A DNA stretch of 64,000 bases from Syntrophotaleaceae bacterium (GCA_041390365.1 JAWKQB010000002.1:310001-374000); one strand, 5' to 3'; counted from the stretch's first letter, positions 51,579-61,175 are shown. Made by a program: numbers and translations. Notes: generated by a model not told the origin, from the sequence alone.

Positions 51579-53417
51579 ATGGCGGACATCGATCTGAAAA
51601 AATTTCCCGTCACCCCCGGCGTCTACCTGATGAAGGATGCCCAGGGTGAGATCCTCTATGTCGGCAAGGCGAAGCAACTGCGCAACCGACTGCGCGGCTA
51701 TTTCTCGGCTGCAGGGGACGGACGGAACCATATCCGTTTTCTGATGAACCGGGTCAGCAGTATCGACACCATCGTCACCGATACGGAAAAGGAAGCCCTG
51801 ATCCTCGAAAATACCCTGATCAAGAAGTACCGCCCCCGCTACAACATCAATCTGCGGGACGACAAAACCTATGTCTCCCTGCGTCTCGATCCCCGGGAAA
51901 AATTTCCCACCTTTCAGATTGTAAGAAAGGTTCGCAAGGACGGGGCCCGCTATTTCGGACCCTTTTCCTCGGCAGCAGCCGTTCGGGAGACGCTAAAGTT
52001 CATCTATCGCATTTTCCCCCTCCGTCACCACCCTTTTGAGACCTGCCGACGGCGCAACCGACCCTGCCTCTATTATCAGATCGGGCAGTGCAGCGCCCCC
52101 TGCCAGGGTTTGATCGACGCCGGAGAGTATCAGAGTTTGGTCGATGGCGCCGTTGCCCTGCTGACGGGCAAAGAGCGGGAGGTTCTTGAGGACCTGCGGC
52201 AGAGAATGAGCCGGGCCGCGGAGAACCTCGATTTCGAAGATGCGGCCCGGTTGCGGGACCAGATCAGAGCCATCGAGGAAACCGTCGAGCGGCAGAAAGT
52301 GGTCGCGGCGGACGGCGGCGATCAGGACGTGGTGGGTCTGCACCGGGAAGGTGGAGAGGTGGAGTTGGCAATCCTTTTCGTTCGGGAGGGTAAGGTGATC
52401 GGACGGCGCAACTACAACCTGGAATGGCGGTTGGCTGAAGAAGAGCTGCTCTCGTCTTTTCTGCAGGAGTTTTACGGGCGGGAGGTGGTCATTCCCGAAA
52501 GGCTGCTGCTTCCGCTTCCCATCGATGACGCCGACACCATTTCCGAGTGGCTGACTGATCGAAAAGGGAGAAAGGTTCGCGTTCTGGTGTCGGAACGGGG
52601 TGCCGGACGGCAACTTGTGGATCTGGCGTGCAGAAACGCCCAGGAGTCCTTCCGGGAGCGGGGCAGCCGACGGGAGGCCCGGCAGGAGGTGCTGCGCGAT
52701 ATCGCCGGACGGCTGCACCTGAACCGCTTTCCCCAGCGCATCGAATGTTTCGATATTTCCAACGTCCAGGGGCGCTTCAGCGTCGGCAGCATGGCGGTTC
52801 TCAGCGATGGGGAGCCGGACAAGGGAGCCTATCGGCATTTCCGTGTTCGGACCGTGGAAGGGGCCGATGATTTCGCCTCCCTCTACGAGGTGCTCAAGCG
52901 CCGGCTGAAAAGGGGCATCGAGGAAGAGCTGCTGCCCGACCTGATCCTCATCGACGGCGGCAAGGGACAGCTTTCGGTCCTGACCGCGGTCCTTGGGGAG
53001 ATGGATCTGAGAGGGCGAATCGACGCCGTCGGAATCGCCAAGAGCCGGGTCCGCGCCAATGTGCGCGGCCATGGCGTGGAACGGAGCGAGGAACGCTTCT
53101 TCCTGCCGGGACGCAAGAATCCTGTCCTTCTGCGGCAGGGTTCTCCTGCACTGTTCATGCTGGAAAGGCTGCGGGACGAGGCCCATCGTTTCGCCATCAC
53201 TCACCATCGCAAGCTGCGCAACCGTGTCACCCTGCATTCGGTTCTGGAGGAGATTCCGGGAATCGGCGAACAGCGACGCAAGGCTTTGCTTGGCCATTTC
53301 GGCAGTCTGAAGAAAATCCGCCAAGCCTCACTGGAGGAGCTTGAAGGCATGCCCGGGCTACCCCGGGCGCTGGCCCGACGGATTTTTGAAACCTTTCAGG
53401 GAGACAAGGGCGGCTGA
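51579..53417 (+). CDS. uvrC: Excinuclease ABC subunit C
   Basis: UvrC makes both incisions in nucleotide excision repair with UvrAB. The 612-residue product has the GIY-YIG domain (TPGVYLMKDAQGEILYVGKA), the UVR motif (RLRDQIRAIEETVERQKV), the RNase H-like endonuclease domain (RIECFDISNVQG, LILIDGGKGQLSVL) and C-terminal HhH motifs (LEEIPGIGEQRRKALLGHFG, GMPGLPRALA). ATG at 51579. It converges on malQ. Confidence 0.97.
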   Translation: MADIDLKKFPVTPGVYLMKDAQGEILYVGKAKQLRNRLRGYFSAAGDGRNHIRFLMNRVSSIDTIVTDTEKEALILENTLIKKYRPRYNINLRDDKTYVSLRLDPREKFPTFQIVRKVRKDGARYFGPFSSAAAVRETLKFIYRIFPLRHHPFETCRRRNRPCLYYQIGQCSAPCQGLIDAGEYQSLVDGAVALLTGKEREVLEDLRQRMSRAAENLDFEDAARLRDQIRAIEETVERQKVVAADGGDQDVVGLHREGGEVELAILFVREGKVIGRRNYNLEWRLAEEELLSSFLQEFYGREVVIPERLLLPLPIDDADTISEWLTDRKGRKVRVLVSERGAGRQLVDLACRNAQESFRERGSRREARQEVLRDIAGRLHLNRFPQRIECFDISNVQGRFSVGSMAVLSDGEPDKGAYRHFRVRTVEGADDFASLYEVLKRRLKRGIEEELLPDLILIDGGKGQLSVLTAVLGEMDLRGRIDAVGIAKSRVRANVRGHGVERSEERFFLPGRKNPVLLRQGSPALFMLERLRDEAHRFAITHHRKLRNRVTLHSVLEEIPGIGEQRRKALLGHFGSLKKIRQASLEELEGMPGLPRALARRIFETFQGDKGG

Positions 53418-53429
53418 CAGCTTGCCCAA

Positions 53430-54923
53430 TCAGATAGGTGCCCGGCCGCTGATTCTGGTCAACTCTTCAAGCCTTTGTGCCAGCCCATCCGTCAGCGAGC
53501 CCGGTGAAAACCGCCAGCTCCAGTTTTCTTCCGGGTTCCCGGGGCGATTCATGCGGGCCTCGCAGCCGAGTTCGAGGACATCCTGCAGGGGGGTTATGCA
53601 GAGATCGGCGACGCTGATCATGGCCAGATGGATGAGTGCCCAGGGTATCTGTGGATGATCCTGGCCCAGGTAGGCTTTGACGGACTTCTGCTGATCTTCC
53701 GTCAGCGACTCCCACCAGCCAAGAGTCGTGTCGTTGTCATGAGTACCGGTATAGATGACGCAGTTGCGTTGCAGATTGTGGGGCAGGTAGGGGTTGTCCG
53801 GACCGGAGTCGAAGGCAAACTGCAGAACCTTCATGCCGGGAAGGTTGAATTGGTCCCGCAACGCTTCCACTTCAGGGGTGATGACCCCGAGGTCTTCGGC
53901 AATCAGAGGCAGATCTCCCATTTCCGAAATCAATGCCCGAAACAGCTCCTCGCCCGGTACCGACATCCATGACCCATTGACGGCTGTTTTTTCCTCGGCA
54001 GGAATCGCCCAGCAGGCGTCGAATCCCCGAAAATGATCGATGCGCAGCAGGTCGGTCTGCGTCAGGGCCCAGCCCAGTCTTTTGCGCCACCAGGCGAAGT
54101 CCCTGTCCCGCAGGCGATCCCAGCGATACAGTGGGTTTCCCCACCGCTGACCGGTCTTGCTGAAATAGTCCGGGGGAACCCCGGCGACCAGGGTCGGCCG
54201 GCGTTCCTCATCCAGGTGGAAATCCTCCGGGTCGCTCCAGACATCTGCGGAATCGAGGGCGACGAAGATCGGCAGGTCTCCCAGAATCCGGATTCCCTTC
54301 CCGTTTGCATACCGCTTGAGCGCCATCCACTGTTCATAGAAGATGAACTGGCAATAACGGAGGCAGAAAATTGTTTCCGCCAGTTCCTGGCGCCAGAAAG
54401 TCAGAGTTTCGGGACGACGCTGTCTGATGTCCTCGGGCCAGAGATTCCACGGCTGCTCGAAATGCTGCTGCCGCAAAGCTTTGAAGAGAGTATAGTCGTC
54501 CAGCCATTCGGCCTGATCGGCACAGAAGGTGACAAAGGCCTGCTGGCGGTCGGGATCGGCCGTTTGGCGGAAGCGGCCGGCCGCCTTGAACAGCAACGGT
54601 TCCTTGAACTTGCGCACCGAGGGAAAATCGATGCGGTCGCCGGGGAAGGAGGTCTCGTCAAAATCCTCAGGCTCAAGGTCACCCGTCTCCTCCAGTTTTT
54701 GCAAACAGATCAGCAGAGGGTTGCCGGCAAAAGCGGAAAAAGCGCTGTAGGGGGAATCGCCGTAGCCGGTCGGACCGAGGGGCAGAATCTGCCAAATTGC
54801 TTGTCCGGCCGCAGCCAGGAAATCGACGAATTTATAGGCTTCGCGGCCGAGGCTGCCGATGCCATGGGGGCCGGGGAGGGCGGTGGGGTGGAGCAGAATG
54901 CCGCTTGAGCGTTGATGATTCAT
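53430..54923 (-). CDS. malQ: 4-alpha-glucanotransferase (GH77)
   Basis: MalQ (amylomaltase) transfers maltosyl units in maltodextrin or glycogen metabolism. The 497-residue product has RSSGILLHPTALPGPHGIGS at the N terminus, LRIDHFRG with the catalytic nucleophile Asp, IAEDLGVITPEVEALR with the acid/base Glu, and YTGTHDNDTTLGWW with the stabilising Asp. Convergent with uvrC 12 bases away; the gap 54924-55129 upstream holds nothing recognised. Confidence 0.95.
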   Translation of the reverse strand: MNHQRSSGILLHPTALPGPHGIGSLGREAYKFVDFLAAAGQAIWQILPLGPTGYGDSPYSAFSAFAGNPLLICLQKLEETGDLEPEDFDETSFPGDRIDFPSVRKFKEPLLFKAAGRFRQTADPDRQQAFVTFCADQAEWLDDYTLFKALRQQHFEQPWNLWPEDIRQRRPETLTFWRQELAETIFCLRYCQFIFYEQWMALKRYANGKGIRILGDLPIFVALDSADVWSDPEDFHLDEERRPTLVAGVPPDYFSKTGQRWGNPLYRWDRLRDRDFAWWRKRLGWALTQTDLLRIDHFRGFDACWAIPAEEKTAVNGSWMSVPGEELFRALISEMGDLPLIAEDLGVITPEVEALRDQFNLPGMKVLQFAFDSGPDNPYLPHNLQRNCVIYTGTHDNDTTLGWWESLTEDQQKSVKAYLGQDHPQIPWALIHLAMISVADLCITPLQDVLELGCEARMNRPGNPEENWSWRFSPGSLTDGLAQRLEELTRISGRAPI

Positions 54924-55129
54924 GATGACTGGCTCCTGAAGGCCCTACGGTTGGTTGCGAAAGGTTTTCTTCCCATTACCTTATCTGATTATGCACCTGA
55001 CTCAAGTGGCGGTGAAAAACGAAGGAGCTTCATCGGATTGGGTCGGTATGGAAAAAAGGTTTTCAAATCGGATTCCGAGCCGAAAGCGACCCAGGATTCA
55101 CTGGAGAAAAGGGCATGGGCAGCCTGCCA

Positions 55130-56731
55130 TCAGATGACCAGCCGCGGACCTGCATAACGCTTCGCTAGATCCGCCGGCAGCCCCTCCCTGTCCAGCCTGA
55201 GGGCCAGGGGGAGATGATCGAGCAGGTCCTGCGCCGTCATGCCGTCCTTGCCGAATGCCTCAGCAGCGAGATCGCCGGCCAGACCGTGCAGAAACACGCC
55301 CTTGCAGATTGCCTCGGGGAAGGGCAGTCCCAGGCAGAAGGCGGCGGCGATGGCGCCCGTCAGAACATCTCCCGACCCGGCCGAAGCCATGCCGCTGTTG
55401 CCGGAAAGGTTGATGAATACCCGGCCGTCGGGGAAGCCGATCAGGGTGTGCGCACCCTTGAGAACGATATGACAGTTCAGGTCCCTGCAGGTCTGCTGCA
55501 GGATCCCGATGCGGTCGTTTTCAATGTCGTCGACAGCCAGGCCGGTCAGACGGGACATCTCCCCGGTATGCGGAGTGAGCACGGTCGATGCCTGCCGTTG
55601 CCGCAGAATACCGAGGTCGGCACAAAGGGCGGTCAGGCCGTCGCCGTCGATCAGCAGCGGTTTTTCAATGGTAGCGGCCAGGCGGCGGGCCAGCTTCTGG
55701 CTTTCACCGTTCAAGGACAGACCCGGGCCGAGGATGACCATATCCTGCCCGGCGGCCGTATCCGCCAGACAGTCGAAATTGGCCAGGGCTATGCTCCCGT
55801 CGGCCGTTTCCTGTTGGGGAAGAAAAACGATTTCGCTCCCCTTCATGGCGATAAAGGGGGTTATTCCGGCGGGTGCGGCCAGACGGCTGTACCCGCCGCC
55901 GGCTTTGAGAAAGGACAGCGCGGCGAAACAGGGAGCTCCCAAATATCCTGCCGCTCCGGCAATAAACAGGGCTTGTCCGAAAGTCCCCTTATGGCCGGTC
56001 GTGGGTCGTGGCGGCAGAGGCGGAGGGTCGTTGATGGCTATCAGCAACTCGTGCGAGCGGTAAAGGTCGACAGGGAACGATATGTGGCTGACATGCAGAG
56101 TGCCGCACATTTCAAAACCCGGGTAAAGGAGATTGCCGATTTTGGGCAGGCCGAAAGTCACCGTATGGTCTGCCCGCACGGCACAGCCCTGAATATTACC
56201 CGTGTCTCCTGAAACCCCGGAGGGAATATCGATGCTCAGCACCGGTTTTCCGCTTCGGTTCAAGACCTCGATCACCTGGCGATGCAGGCCGGTCACCTCG
56301 CGGGACAGCCCGGTGCCGAGGAGGGCGTCCACGACGAGGGTGCACCCGGCCAGTATCGATTCAAGTGCGCCAAGATCATCGGTCAACCGTATGTCAACCG
56401 GCAGCCGTCGCAGAAGGTTGAGGTGCAGCGCACCTGCTCCGGAAATTTTTTTCGGATCGCCGATAATGAACACCACCGCCCTGCCGCCATGGGAGACGAT
56501 CTTCCGGGCGACGACGAAACCGTCACCGCCATTGTTTCCCAGTCCGCAGACCACGACAAAGAGGTTACCGTCAACAAGGACCATGCAGGACAGGACGGAA
56601 AAAGCAGCGTGGCCTGCATTTTCCATCAGCAGTTCCCCGGGTATACCATACTTTTCCATGGCTGCCCGATCCATCGCCCGCATCTGGCCGACTGTACTGA
56701 CTTTCATGGGGTTCCTTGGAAGAACGGACAT
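55130..56731 (-). CDS. nnr: Bifunctional NAD(P)HX epimerase/dehydratase
   Basis: The product repairs hydrated NAD(P)H. The N-terminal YjeF_N epimerase domain shows VVCGLGNNGGDGFVVAR and LVVDALLGTGLSREV. The C-terminal ADP-dependent dehydratase domain shows VLTPHTGEMSRLTG and SGMASAGSGDVLTGAIAA. At 533 residues it has the usual E. coli Nnr (YjeF) length. An internal ATG at 56707 with AAGGAA just upstream could be the true start instead of 56731. Located 34 bases after the GGDEF-protein gene on the same strand. Confidence 0.93.
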   Translation of the reverse strand: MSVLPRNPMKVSTVGQMRAMDRAAMEKYGIPGELLMENAGHAAFSVLSCMVLVDGNLFVVVCGLGNNGGDGFVVARKIVSHGGRAVVFIIGDPKKISGAGALHLNLLRRLPVDIRLTDDLGALESILAGCTLVVDALLGTGLSREVTGLHRQVIEVLNRSGKPVLSIDIPSGVSGDTGNIQGCAVRADHTVTFGLPKIGNLLYPGFEMCGTLHVSHISFPVDLYRSHELLIAINDPPPLPPRPTTGHKGTFGQALFIAGAAGYLGAPCFAALSFLKAGGGYSRLAAPAGITPFIAMKGSEIVFLPQQETADGSIALANFDCLADTAAGQDMVILGPGLSLNGESQKLARRLAATIEKPLLIDGDGLTALCADLGILRQRQASTVLTPHTGEMSRLTGLAVDDIENDRIGILQQTCRDLNCHIVLKGAHTLIGFPDGRVFINLSGNSGMASAGSGDVLTGAIAAAFCLGLPFPEAICKGVFLHGLAGDLAAEAFGKDGMTAQDLLDHLPLALRLDREGLPADLAKRYAGPRLVI

Positions 56732-56765
56732 TTGAATCCTCGGCGGGAGTCTCTTTCAGGCAGGT

Positions 56766-57770
56766 TCAGATGGCGACGCAGCGCTGTTCCTGGGCGCGAG
56801 CCCGATGCAGGGCCTGTTCAGCCATTTCCATCAGTTTTTTGGCCGAGCTGCCCCGATCTGGCAGGATGGAGGCGAGACCGATCGTGAAGCCGATGCGGGA
56901 AGTGATCGAGGCTGCCTGATTTTGCTGATCGGCAATAGCCTGCTGTAATTTCTCGGCGACCTGGATGGCTCCCTGGGAGTCGGTTTTGGGTAGAAGGATG
57001 TAAAATTTCCCCCCCTCGCAACGCGCAGGCAGGTCTCCCGGGCGATGCAGAACGTTTTTAACGACTCCGGCGAGCTCCCGCAGACAGTAGTCGGATGCCT
57101 GGTACCCGTAGGTATCCTGCAACTGACTGAACCGATCGATTTCGCAAAGAATCAGGGATAGCGGAGCCCGGTCCCGGACCTGCTGCCCCCAGGTTTGGGA
57201 GAGGTATTCCTCGAACTTGCGACGGTTGGCGATTCCGGTCAATCCATCCACTGTCGAGGTTTCCTGCAGCTTCATGTTGACGGCCTGCAGGGCGTTTTCG
57301 GTGATGCTGCGCACCTCCATTTCCTCACCCAGGGTGGAGTTGATCAACTCCAGTTCCGCGGTTCGTTCCCGCAGAAGTCTTTCAAGGTTCTGATTCTGCA
57401 GAACGATTTCCTCGGTCTTCTGACTCAGGCTCTGAAAGCTGTTTTCAAGGGATTCGAACCAGGGGGTCCAAAGGGCGGGGATACGGTAATCCCTGGGAGG
57501 GGTCTTGCCGCGACCGAAAGTCAGGATGTTCTGCAGCAGCTGCCGCACCGGGCGGATGAAAAGACCATACATATGGTATAGAACTGCAGCGATTGCTATC
57601 GGCAGCAGCCCCATCAGAAGAAAACCGATTCCCCGGATCGACTCGGTAACCGGTTTGGTGAAAATCAGGTATAGGGGAATCGCCAGAGCAAGCAGAAGTA
57701 CAGCCATGAGAAGGCTGTGAAGCAGGTACAGACTCATAAAACTTTTTTTCGCGCCGGGCTGCTTGTTCAT
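56766..57770 (-). CDS. GGDEF-fold membrane protein with degenerate signature
   Basis: A 334-residue protein with two membrane helices (residues about 12-36 and 45-68), a HAMP/coiled-coil region (SLSQKTEEIVLQNQNLERLL) and a GGDEF-fold domain. The domain core is clear (STVDGLTGIANRRKFEEYL, LILCEIDRFSQLQDTYG), but the active-site loop reads CEGGKF where diguanylate cyclases have GG(D/E)EF. It is therefore probably inactive as a cyclase and may bind c-di-GMP or act as a scaffold. It may be cotranscribed with the Nnr gene. Confidence 0.78.
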   Translation of the reverse strand: MNKQPGAKKSFMSLYLLHSLLMAVLLLALAIPLYLIFTKPVTESIRGIGFLLMGLLPIAIAAVLYHMYGLFIRPVRQLLQNILTFGRGKTPPRDYRIPALWTPWFESLENSFQSLSQKTEEIVLQNQNLERLLRERTAELELINSTLGEEMEVRSITENALQAVNMKLQETSTVDGLTGIANRRKFEEYLSQTWGQQVRDRAPLSLILCEIDRFSQLQDTYGYQASDYCLRELAGVVKNVLHRPGDLPARCEGGKFYILLPKTDSQGAIQVAEKLQQAIADQQNQAASITSRIGFTIGLASILPDRGSSAKKLMEMAEQALHRARAQEQRCVAI

Positions 57771-57845
57771 TTGTTCAATCGTTTTAAAGTTTTATCAATA
57801 GATTCAGATCATCATAAAACATTAACCGGTCAGGGCCTTATTGTA

Positions 57846-57860
57846 AAATCGAAATCGAAT
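57846..57860. repeat. Short GAAATC hexamer run
   Basis: AATCGAAATCGAATT followed by eight Ts, in the gap after the HAD phosphatase gene. Fifth instance of the hexamer pattern in the window. Confidence 0.4.
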
Positions 57861-57875
57861 TTTTTTTCCTCCACC

Positions 57876-58523
57876 TCATAAGTCCTCCTGCAGAAGGAAA
57901 TCTCTGACCTGGCTGAGATCTGGAAAAACCCGGTAGGCGCCGGTAAATTTGTCGCCGGGAGCTAGCCGGCTGGGGATGACGATACAGCGCAGTCCTGCCT
58001 CCAGAGCTGCCTGCAGACCCCTTCGGGTGTCCTCGATCACCAGGCACTCCTCCGGAAGCAGGCCGCTCAGGGCCAGAGCCTTCAGATAAGGTTCCGGACT
58101 GGGCTTGCTGCAGACATAGTCCTCACGGGTCAGAATGAAATCGAAGTAGGAAAGCAACCCGTTGTTCTGATGAATGAGGTCGAAATGGTCTTTTCTCGAA
58201 CTGGTCACGATACCCATGCTGACGCGGCCGTGCAGGGAGGCGAGAGTCTCCGTCACCCCTGCGATCGGTTCGGCGCCGTTTTGCAGCAACTCCGAATATC
58301 TGCGGTTTTTGAGCAGACGCAGTTCCTCGATCTTTTCTCTGGGGTGACCGTTTCGTTCGGCAAGCATCAGCGGACTCAGCCCCTGATCCAGGGTCAAATG
58401 GGCAAAATCGTCCAGGGAGAGCGGGATACCGACCTGTTCCAAGGCCTCCCGGCTGGCTTGATAATAGAGGTGTTCCGTATCGACCAGAATTCCGTCGTTA
58501 TCCCAGAAAATCGCTTTGAGCAT
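57876..58523 (-). CDS. HAD-superfamily hydrolase (beta-phosphoglucomutase-like)
   Basis: A 215-residue HAD phosphatase. Motif I is FWDNDGILVDTEHLYY, motif II GIVTSSRKDHFD, the lysine lies in CSKPSPEPYLKAL, and motif IV is CLVIEDTRRGLQAAL. This arrangement matches beta-phosphoglucomutase/phosphoglycolate phosphatase-like HADs with an alpha-helical cap. ATG at 58523 follows AAAGG; upstream in-frame codons to 58709 are unlikely to be translated. Substrate unknown. Confidence 0.85.
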   Translation of the reverse strand: MLKAIFWDNDGILVDTEHLYYQASREALEQVGIPLSLDDFAHLTLDQGLSPLMLAERNGHPREKIEELRLLKNRRYSELLQNGAEPIAGVTETLASLHGRVSMGIVTSSRKDHFDLIHQNNGLLSYFDFILTREDYVCSKPSPEPYLKALALSGLLPEECLVIEDTRRGLQAALEAGLRCIVIPSRLAPGDKFTGAYRVFPDLSQVRDFLLQEDL

Positions 58524-58743
58524 AGGCCTTTTGTCAAGGAACGGGCAAAGGGTGGACAGGCAGAGATGATAGAAACTGTCCTCAAGTATGCCATAACGGA
58601 AGGCTGGAAAAAAGGGCGGAATGCCATTCTTCATGAATCTGGGGGAGCCGGCACGGGCTCCCCCACGGTTGTGGGTAGGACCTACACTGGAGCATGATCT
58701 CGCAGCCATCCGGAAAACCGCATGGGTTCATGGTCGTTTCGGC

Positions 58744-58857
58744 TTATTCCTTCTTCATGGGTTCGCCGCAGCAGACCAGTTCGCCCGCCCCGCCCTGTTT
58801 GACTTCAACGACCTGGCCACAGATGTCACAGCGGTAAACTTCTCCTTTTTGGCCCAT
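58744..58857 (-). CDS. dfx: Desulforedoxin (37 residues)
   Basis: A very short gene with start ATG at 58857 and an AAGGAG site six bases upstream. The product MGQKGEVYRCDICGQVVEVK continues to VCCGEPMKKE. Cys10-x-x-Cys13 and the adjacent Cys29-Cys30 are the iron-binding pattern of desulforedoxin and of the N-terminal domain of desulfoferrodoxin. The free-standing 37-residue form is known in sulfate and sulfur reducers, where it binds one rubredoxin-type iron per chain as a dimer. No superoxide reductase domain follows. Supports an anaerobic, deltaproteobacterial host. Confidence 0.85.
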   Translation of the reverse strand: MGQKGEVYRCDICGQVVEVKQGGAGELVCCGEPMKKE

Positions 58858-59038
58858 AAATTTCTCCTTTCGTTTTGGATGCAAGGCCCTCGATATAGGG
58901 CTTTAATACGGTAACATAAAGACGATCTTCTTCAAGGAGGATGCCTATGGGAGGGAAGCCGGGGGATGAGAATAATTTTCATATCCCTTATAATGAAGAC
59001 TGAAACAGCCAATCGACGCTTTTTGAAAGGAGTGGAGG

Positions 59039-59833
59039 ATGAAAAAGCTTTTTATTGCTATCGGCGTGATGGTCATTCTTTTGGTGGGTATTCTCATTTT
59101 CGGCGTTTCAAAGATAGGACCGATCATCAAGCAGGCGGTGAATACCCGAGGGCCGCAGATAACCGGTACTGAGCTCAAGCTCGGCGATGTGGACATCGCT
59201 TTTTTTAGCGGGCAGCTGGAATTGCAGAATTTTCTCCTCGGCAATCCTCAAGGGTTCGCTGCTCCGTATGCCATGACCGTCGAATCGATCAAAGTCGATC
59301 TAGATGAAAAGACGGTTACGGAAGAGACGGTGGTGATCGACTTGATCGCGGTGCAAAAGCCTGAGATATTTTACGAAAAAAAAGCTAAAAGCGATAATTT
59401 TCAAGCCATTCTCAAGCATGTGAAAAAGACTGTCGGAAAAGGAGGGGCCGAACCTGCGGCCGAAGAGAAGTCCGGGAAAAAGCTGCTGATCCGAGAGTTT
59501 GTCGTGCAAGGGGGGCAGGTTAATCTGGCCGTGCCCGGTCTCAATGAAAAAATCACGGCGGGCCTGCCCGAAATTCGGCTGGTGAATATCGGCGGCGAAC
59601 AACAGGGGGTGGTCCCGGCGGAAGCCGCAAGACAGATCGTTGCCGCTCTGTACGAAAAAGTTCTTTCCGCCCCGGTGCGTCAGGAACTTGATCAACAGTT
59701 GCAGAATCTGGGTGGGGAAGCCCTGAAGTTGAAGGATCGGGCGGCACAAGACCTGGAAAGATCGGCCCGGGAAAAAATGGGAGAAGGGGTCGAGGGGGCG
59801 AGTGAAAAACTGAAAGGACTTTTCGGGCAGTAG
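59039..59833 (+). CDS. AsmA-like membrane-anchored protein
   Basis: A 264-residue protein with one N-terminal helix (residues 4-23) and a periplasmic region resembling AsmA/DUF748 strands (TELKLGDVDIAFFSGQLELQNFLLGNP, KLLIREFVVQGGQVNLAVPG). AsmA-like proteins are associated with lipid transport or outer-membrane biogenesis. The C-terminal 60 residues are helical and charged. AAGGAG lies before ATG. Monocistronic. Confidence 0.68.
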   Translation: MKKLFIAIGVMVILLVGILIFGVSKIGPIIKQAVNTRGPQITGTELKLGDVDIAFFSGQLELQNFLLGNPQGFAAPYAMTVESIKVDLDEKTVTEETVVIDLIAVQKPEIFYEKKAKSDNFQAILKHVKKTVGKGGAEPAAEEKSGKKLLIREFVVQGGQVNLAVPGLNEKITAGLPEIRLVNIGGEQQGVVPAEAARQIVAALYEKVLSAPVRQELDQQLQNLGGEALKLKDRAAQDLERSAREKMGEGVEGASEKLKGLFGQ

Positions 59834-59935
59834 GTCTCCCCGAACGCCCTGCTCATAAGGTCAGTATTTTTTTCGGGTTTCTCTCAATGAACAGGGTACA
59901 CAACCTCGTTGTGTTATCGTAATGAGGGAATGTGG

Positions 59936-60337
59936 TCATCGTTCAGAGCCGGAATTTTCCGGCAGCTCGAACTGTGTGATTTCTCCCGAAAACCATTGGT
60001 CCCTGGGAGAATAGCAGCGGTAGGTGATCGAATCTGCCCGAAGGATACCTCGTTGGTTCTCCGGATCGTACTTTGCCCGGATTCGCCCCTCGATGAAAAC
60101 TGACTCGGCGGCAAAACTGAACTGTCGAAAATTTTCCCGATCATTGAGAAAGAGGCTGCCGAAGGATTCCCCTTTCTTCAGAAATTCGATCCGGATGGCC
60201 GTTCCTTCACCGGTGATGCGCCACTGCAACTCGATGCAGCCGAATAATCGGGAGCCCTCGTTCTGGGCACCGGCAGGCAGAACCATGACCGACCCGGACA
60301 GGAGCAGCAAAACGAACGCGATGGCTGTTTTCTTCAT
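59936..60337 (-). CDS. Secreted hypothetical protein
   Basis: A 133-residue protein with a clear signal peptide (MKKTAIAFVLLLLSG to about PAGAQ). The mature part is beta-rich (CIELQWRITGEGTAIRIEFL), with one cysteine near each end (Cys34 and one in ITYRCYS). No domain recognised. AGGGGGGAG lies upstream of the ATG. Function unknown; probably periplasmic. Confidence 0.6.
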   Translation of the reverse strand: MKKTAIAFVLLLLSGSVMVLPAGAQNEGSRLFGCIELQWRITGEGTAIRIEFLKKGESFGSLFLNDRENFRQFSFAAESVFIEGRIRAKYDPENQRGILRADSITYRCYSPRDQWFSGEITQFELPENSGSER

Positions 60338-60389
60338 GTCAATACTCCCCCCTCGAGGCTTCTTTCAGGTTCAAGCCCCTCATAGATTC

Positions 60390-60887
60390 TCATTGCAGGG
60401 CCGCCAGGGGATTGTGCTGGTGAACCCGGTCCTTCACCACGAGAGTGGTGCAAGGGGCGGCGCTATGTTTGGAGAAAAGCAGATCGTGGCCCACACAGAG
60501 CCCCAGAGCGATGTTCAGTTCGGTGCCTGCCGCAGCCAGCACCCTGGCCTGGCCCACCGGATTACAGGCAGTTCCACGGGCGCCTTCGATCAATGCTTCG
60601 GCTGGAATCCGGCACAGTTTGCAATCGACCCGCTTGATTTCGAACTCCCCTTGCAGTCTCTGCTCGAGGGTTAGGGCAGCCCCGGTCAGGGCAACGCAAT
60701 GGGCGATGCCGATCCGGCATATGCCGGCGGCGCGCGCGAAGCGCATCAGTTCCTCAACCCGGTCGGCTCCCCTTTTTTTGGCCGCCTCGGCAAGCCGCAT
60801 GAGCCGTCGGTCGTCTTCGTTGTAAAACTCAATGCAATCGGCCGGGTTGTCATCCGTGCGGTTGAGGGCTTCCGTGACTAAATCCAT
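60390..60887 (-). CDS. DUF1847 family protein
   Basis: A 165-residue protein. ICRIGIAHCVALTGAALTLEQ, VDCKLCRIP, ACNPVGQA and LNIALGLCVGHDLLFSKHS are the DUF1847 blocks, with cysteines that probably bind a metal. The N-terminal CxxC part found in many members is missing here. ATG at 60887 is chosen with AGGAAC upstream; the frame extends to a TTG at 60980, which would add a hydrophobic stretch, but lacks a ribosome site. Function unknown; common in anaerobes. Confidence 0.75.
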   Translation of the reverse strand: MDLVTEALNRTDDNPADCIEFYNEDDRRLMRLAEAAKKRGADRVEELMRFARAAGICRIGIAHCVALTGAALTLEQRLQGEFEIKRVDCKLCRIPAEALIEGARGTACNPVGQARVLAAAGTELNIALGLCVGHDLLFSKHSAAPCTTLVVKDRVHQHNPLAALQ

Positions 60888-61175
60888 TTTTGTTCCTGCT
60901 TTCTCCGGTGTGGCAAAGGCGGCAGACCCGATACAGAAAGCAAAGAGTGCATGGCAAATCAAAAAGCGCCATGCACCCAAGCAGTTGTGATTTTTTGCGC
61001 GCCGTCAAGATTGCCAATTTTTTCAGGAAGATGTCAAGTCCAACCTGCATTGGGCCCGGGTGAGATCAAAGCCGACCCTCTTGACCGATTCTAATAAGTT
61101 GACTAGATTTATGGCGTTTAAGGGGAAATTTTCCAAGTTTTTTGCGCTCACCTATTCAATGTCAGGAGGTTGGTC

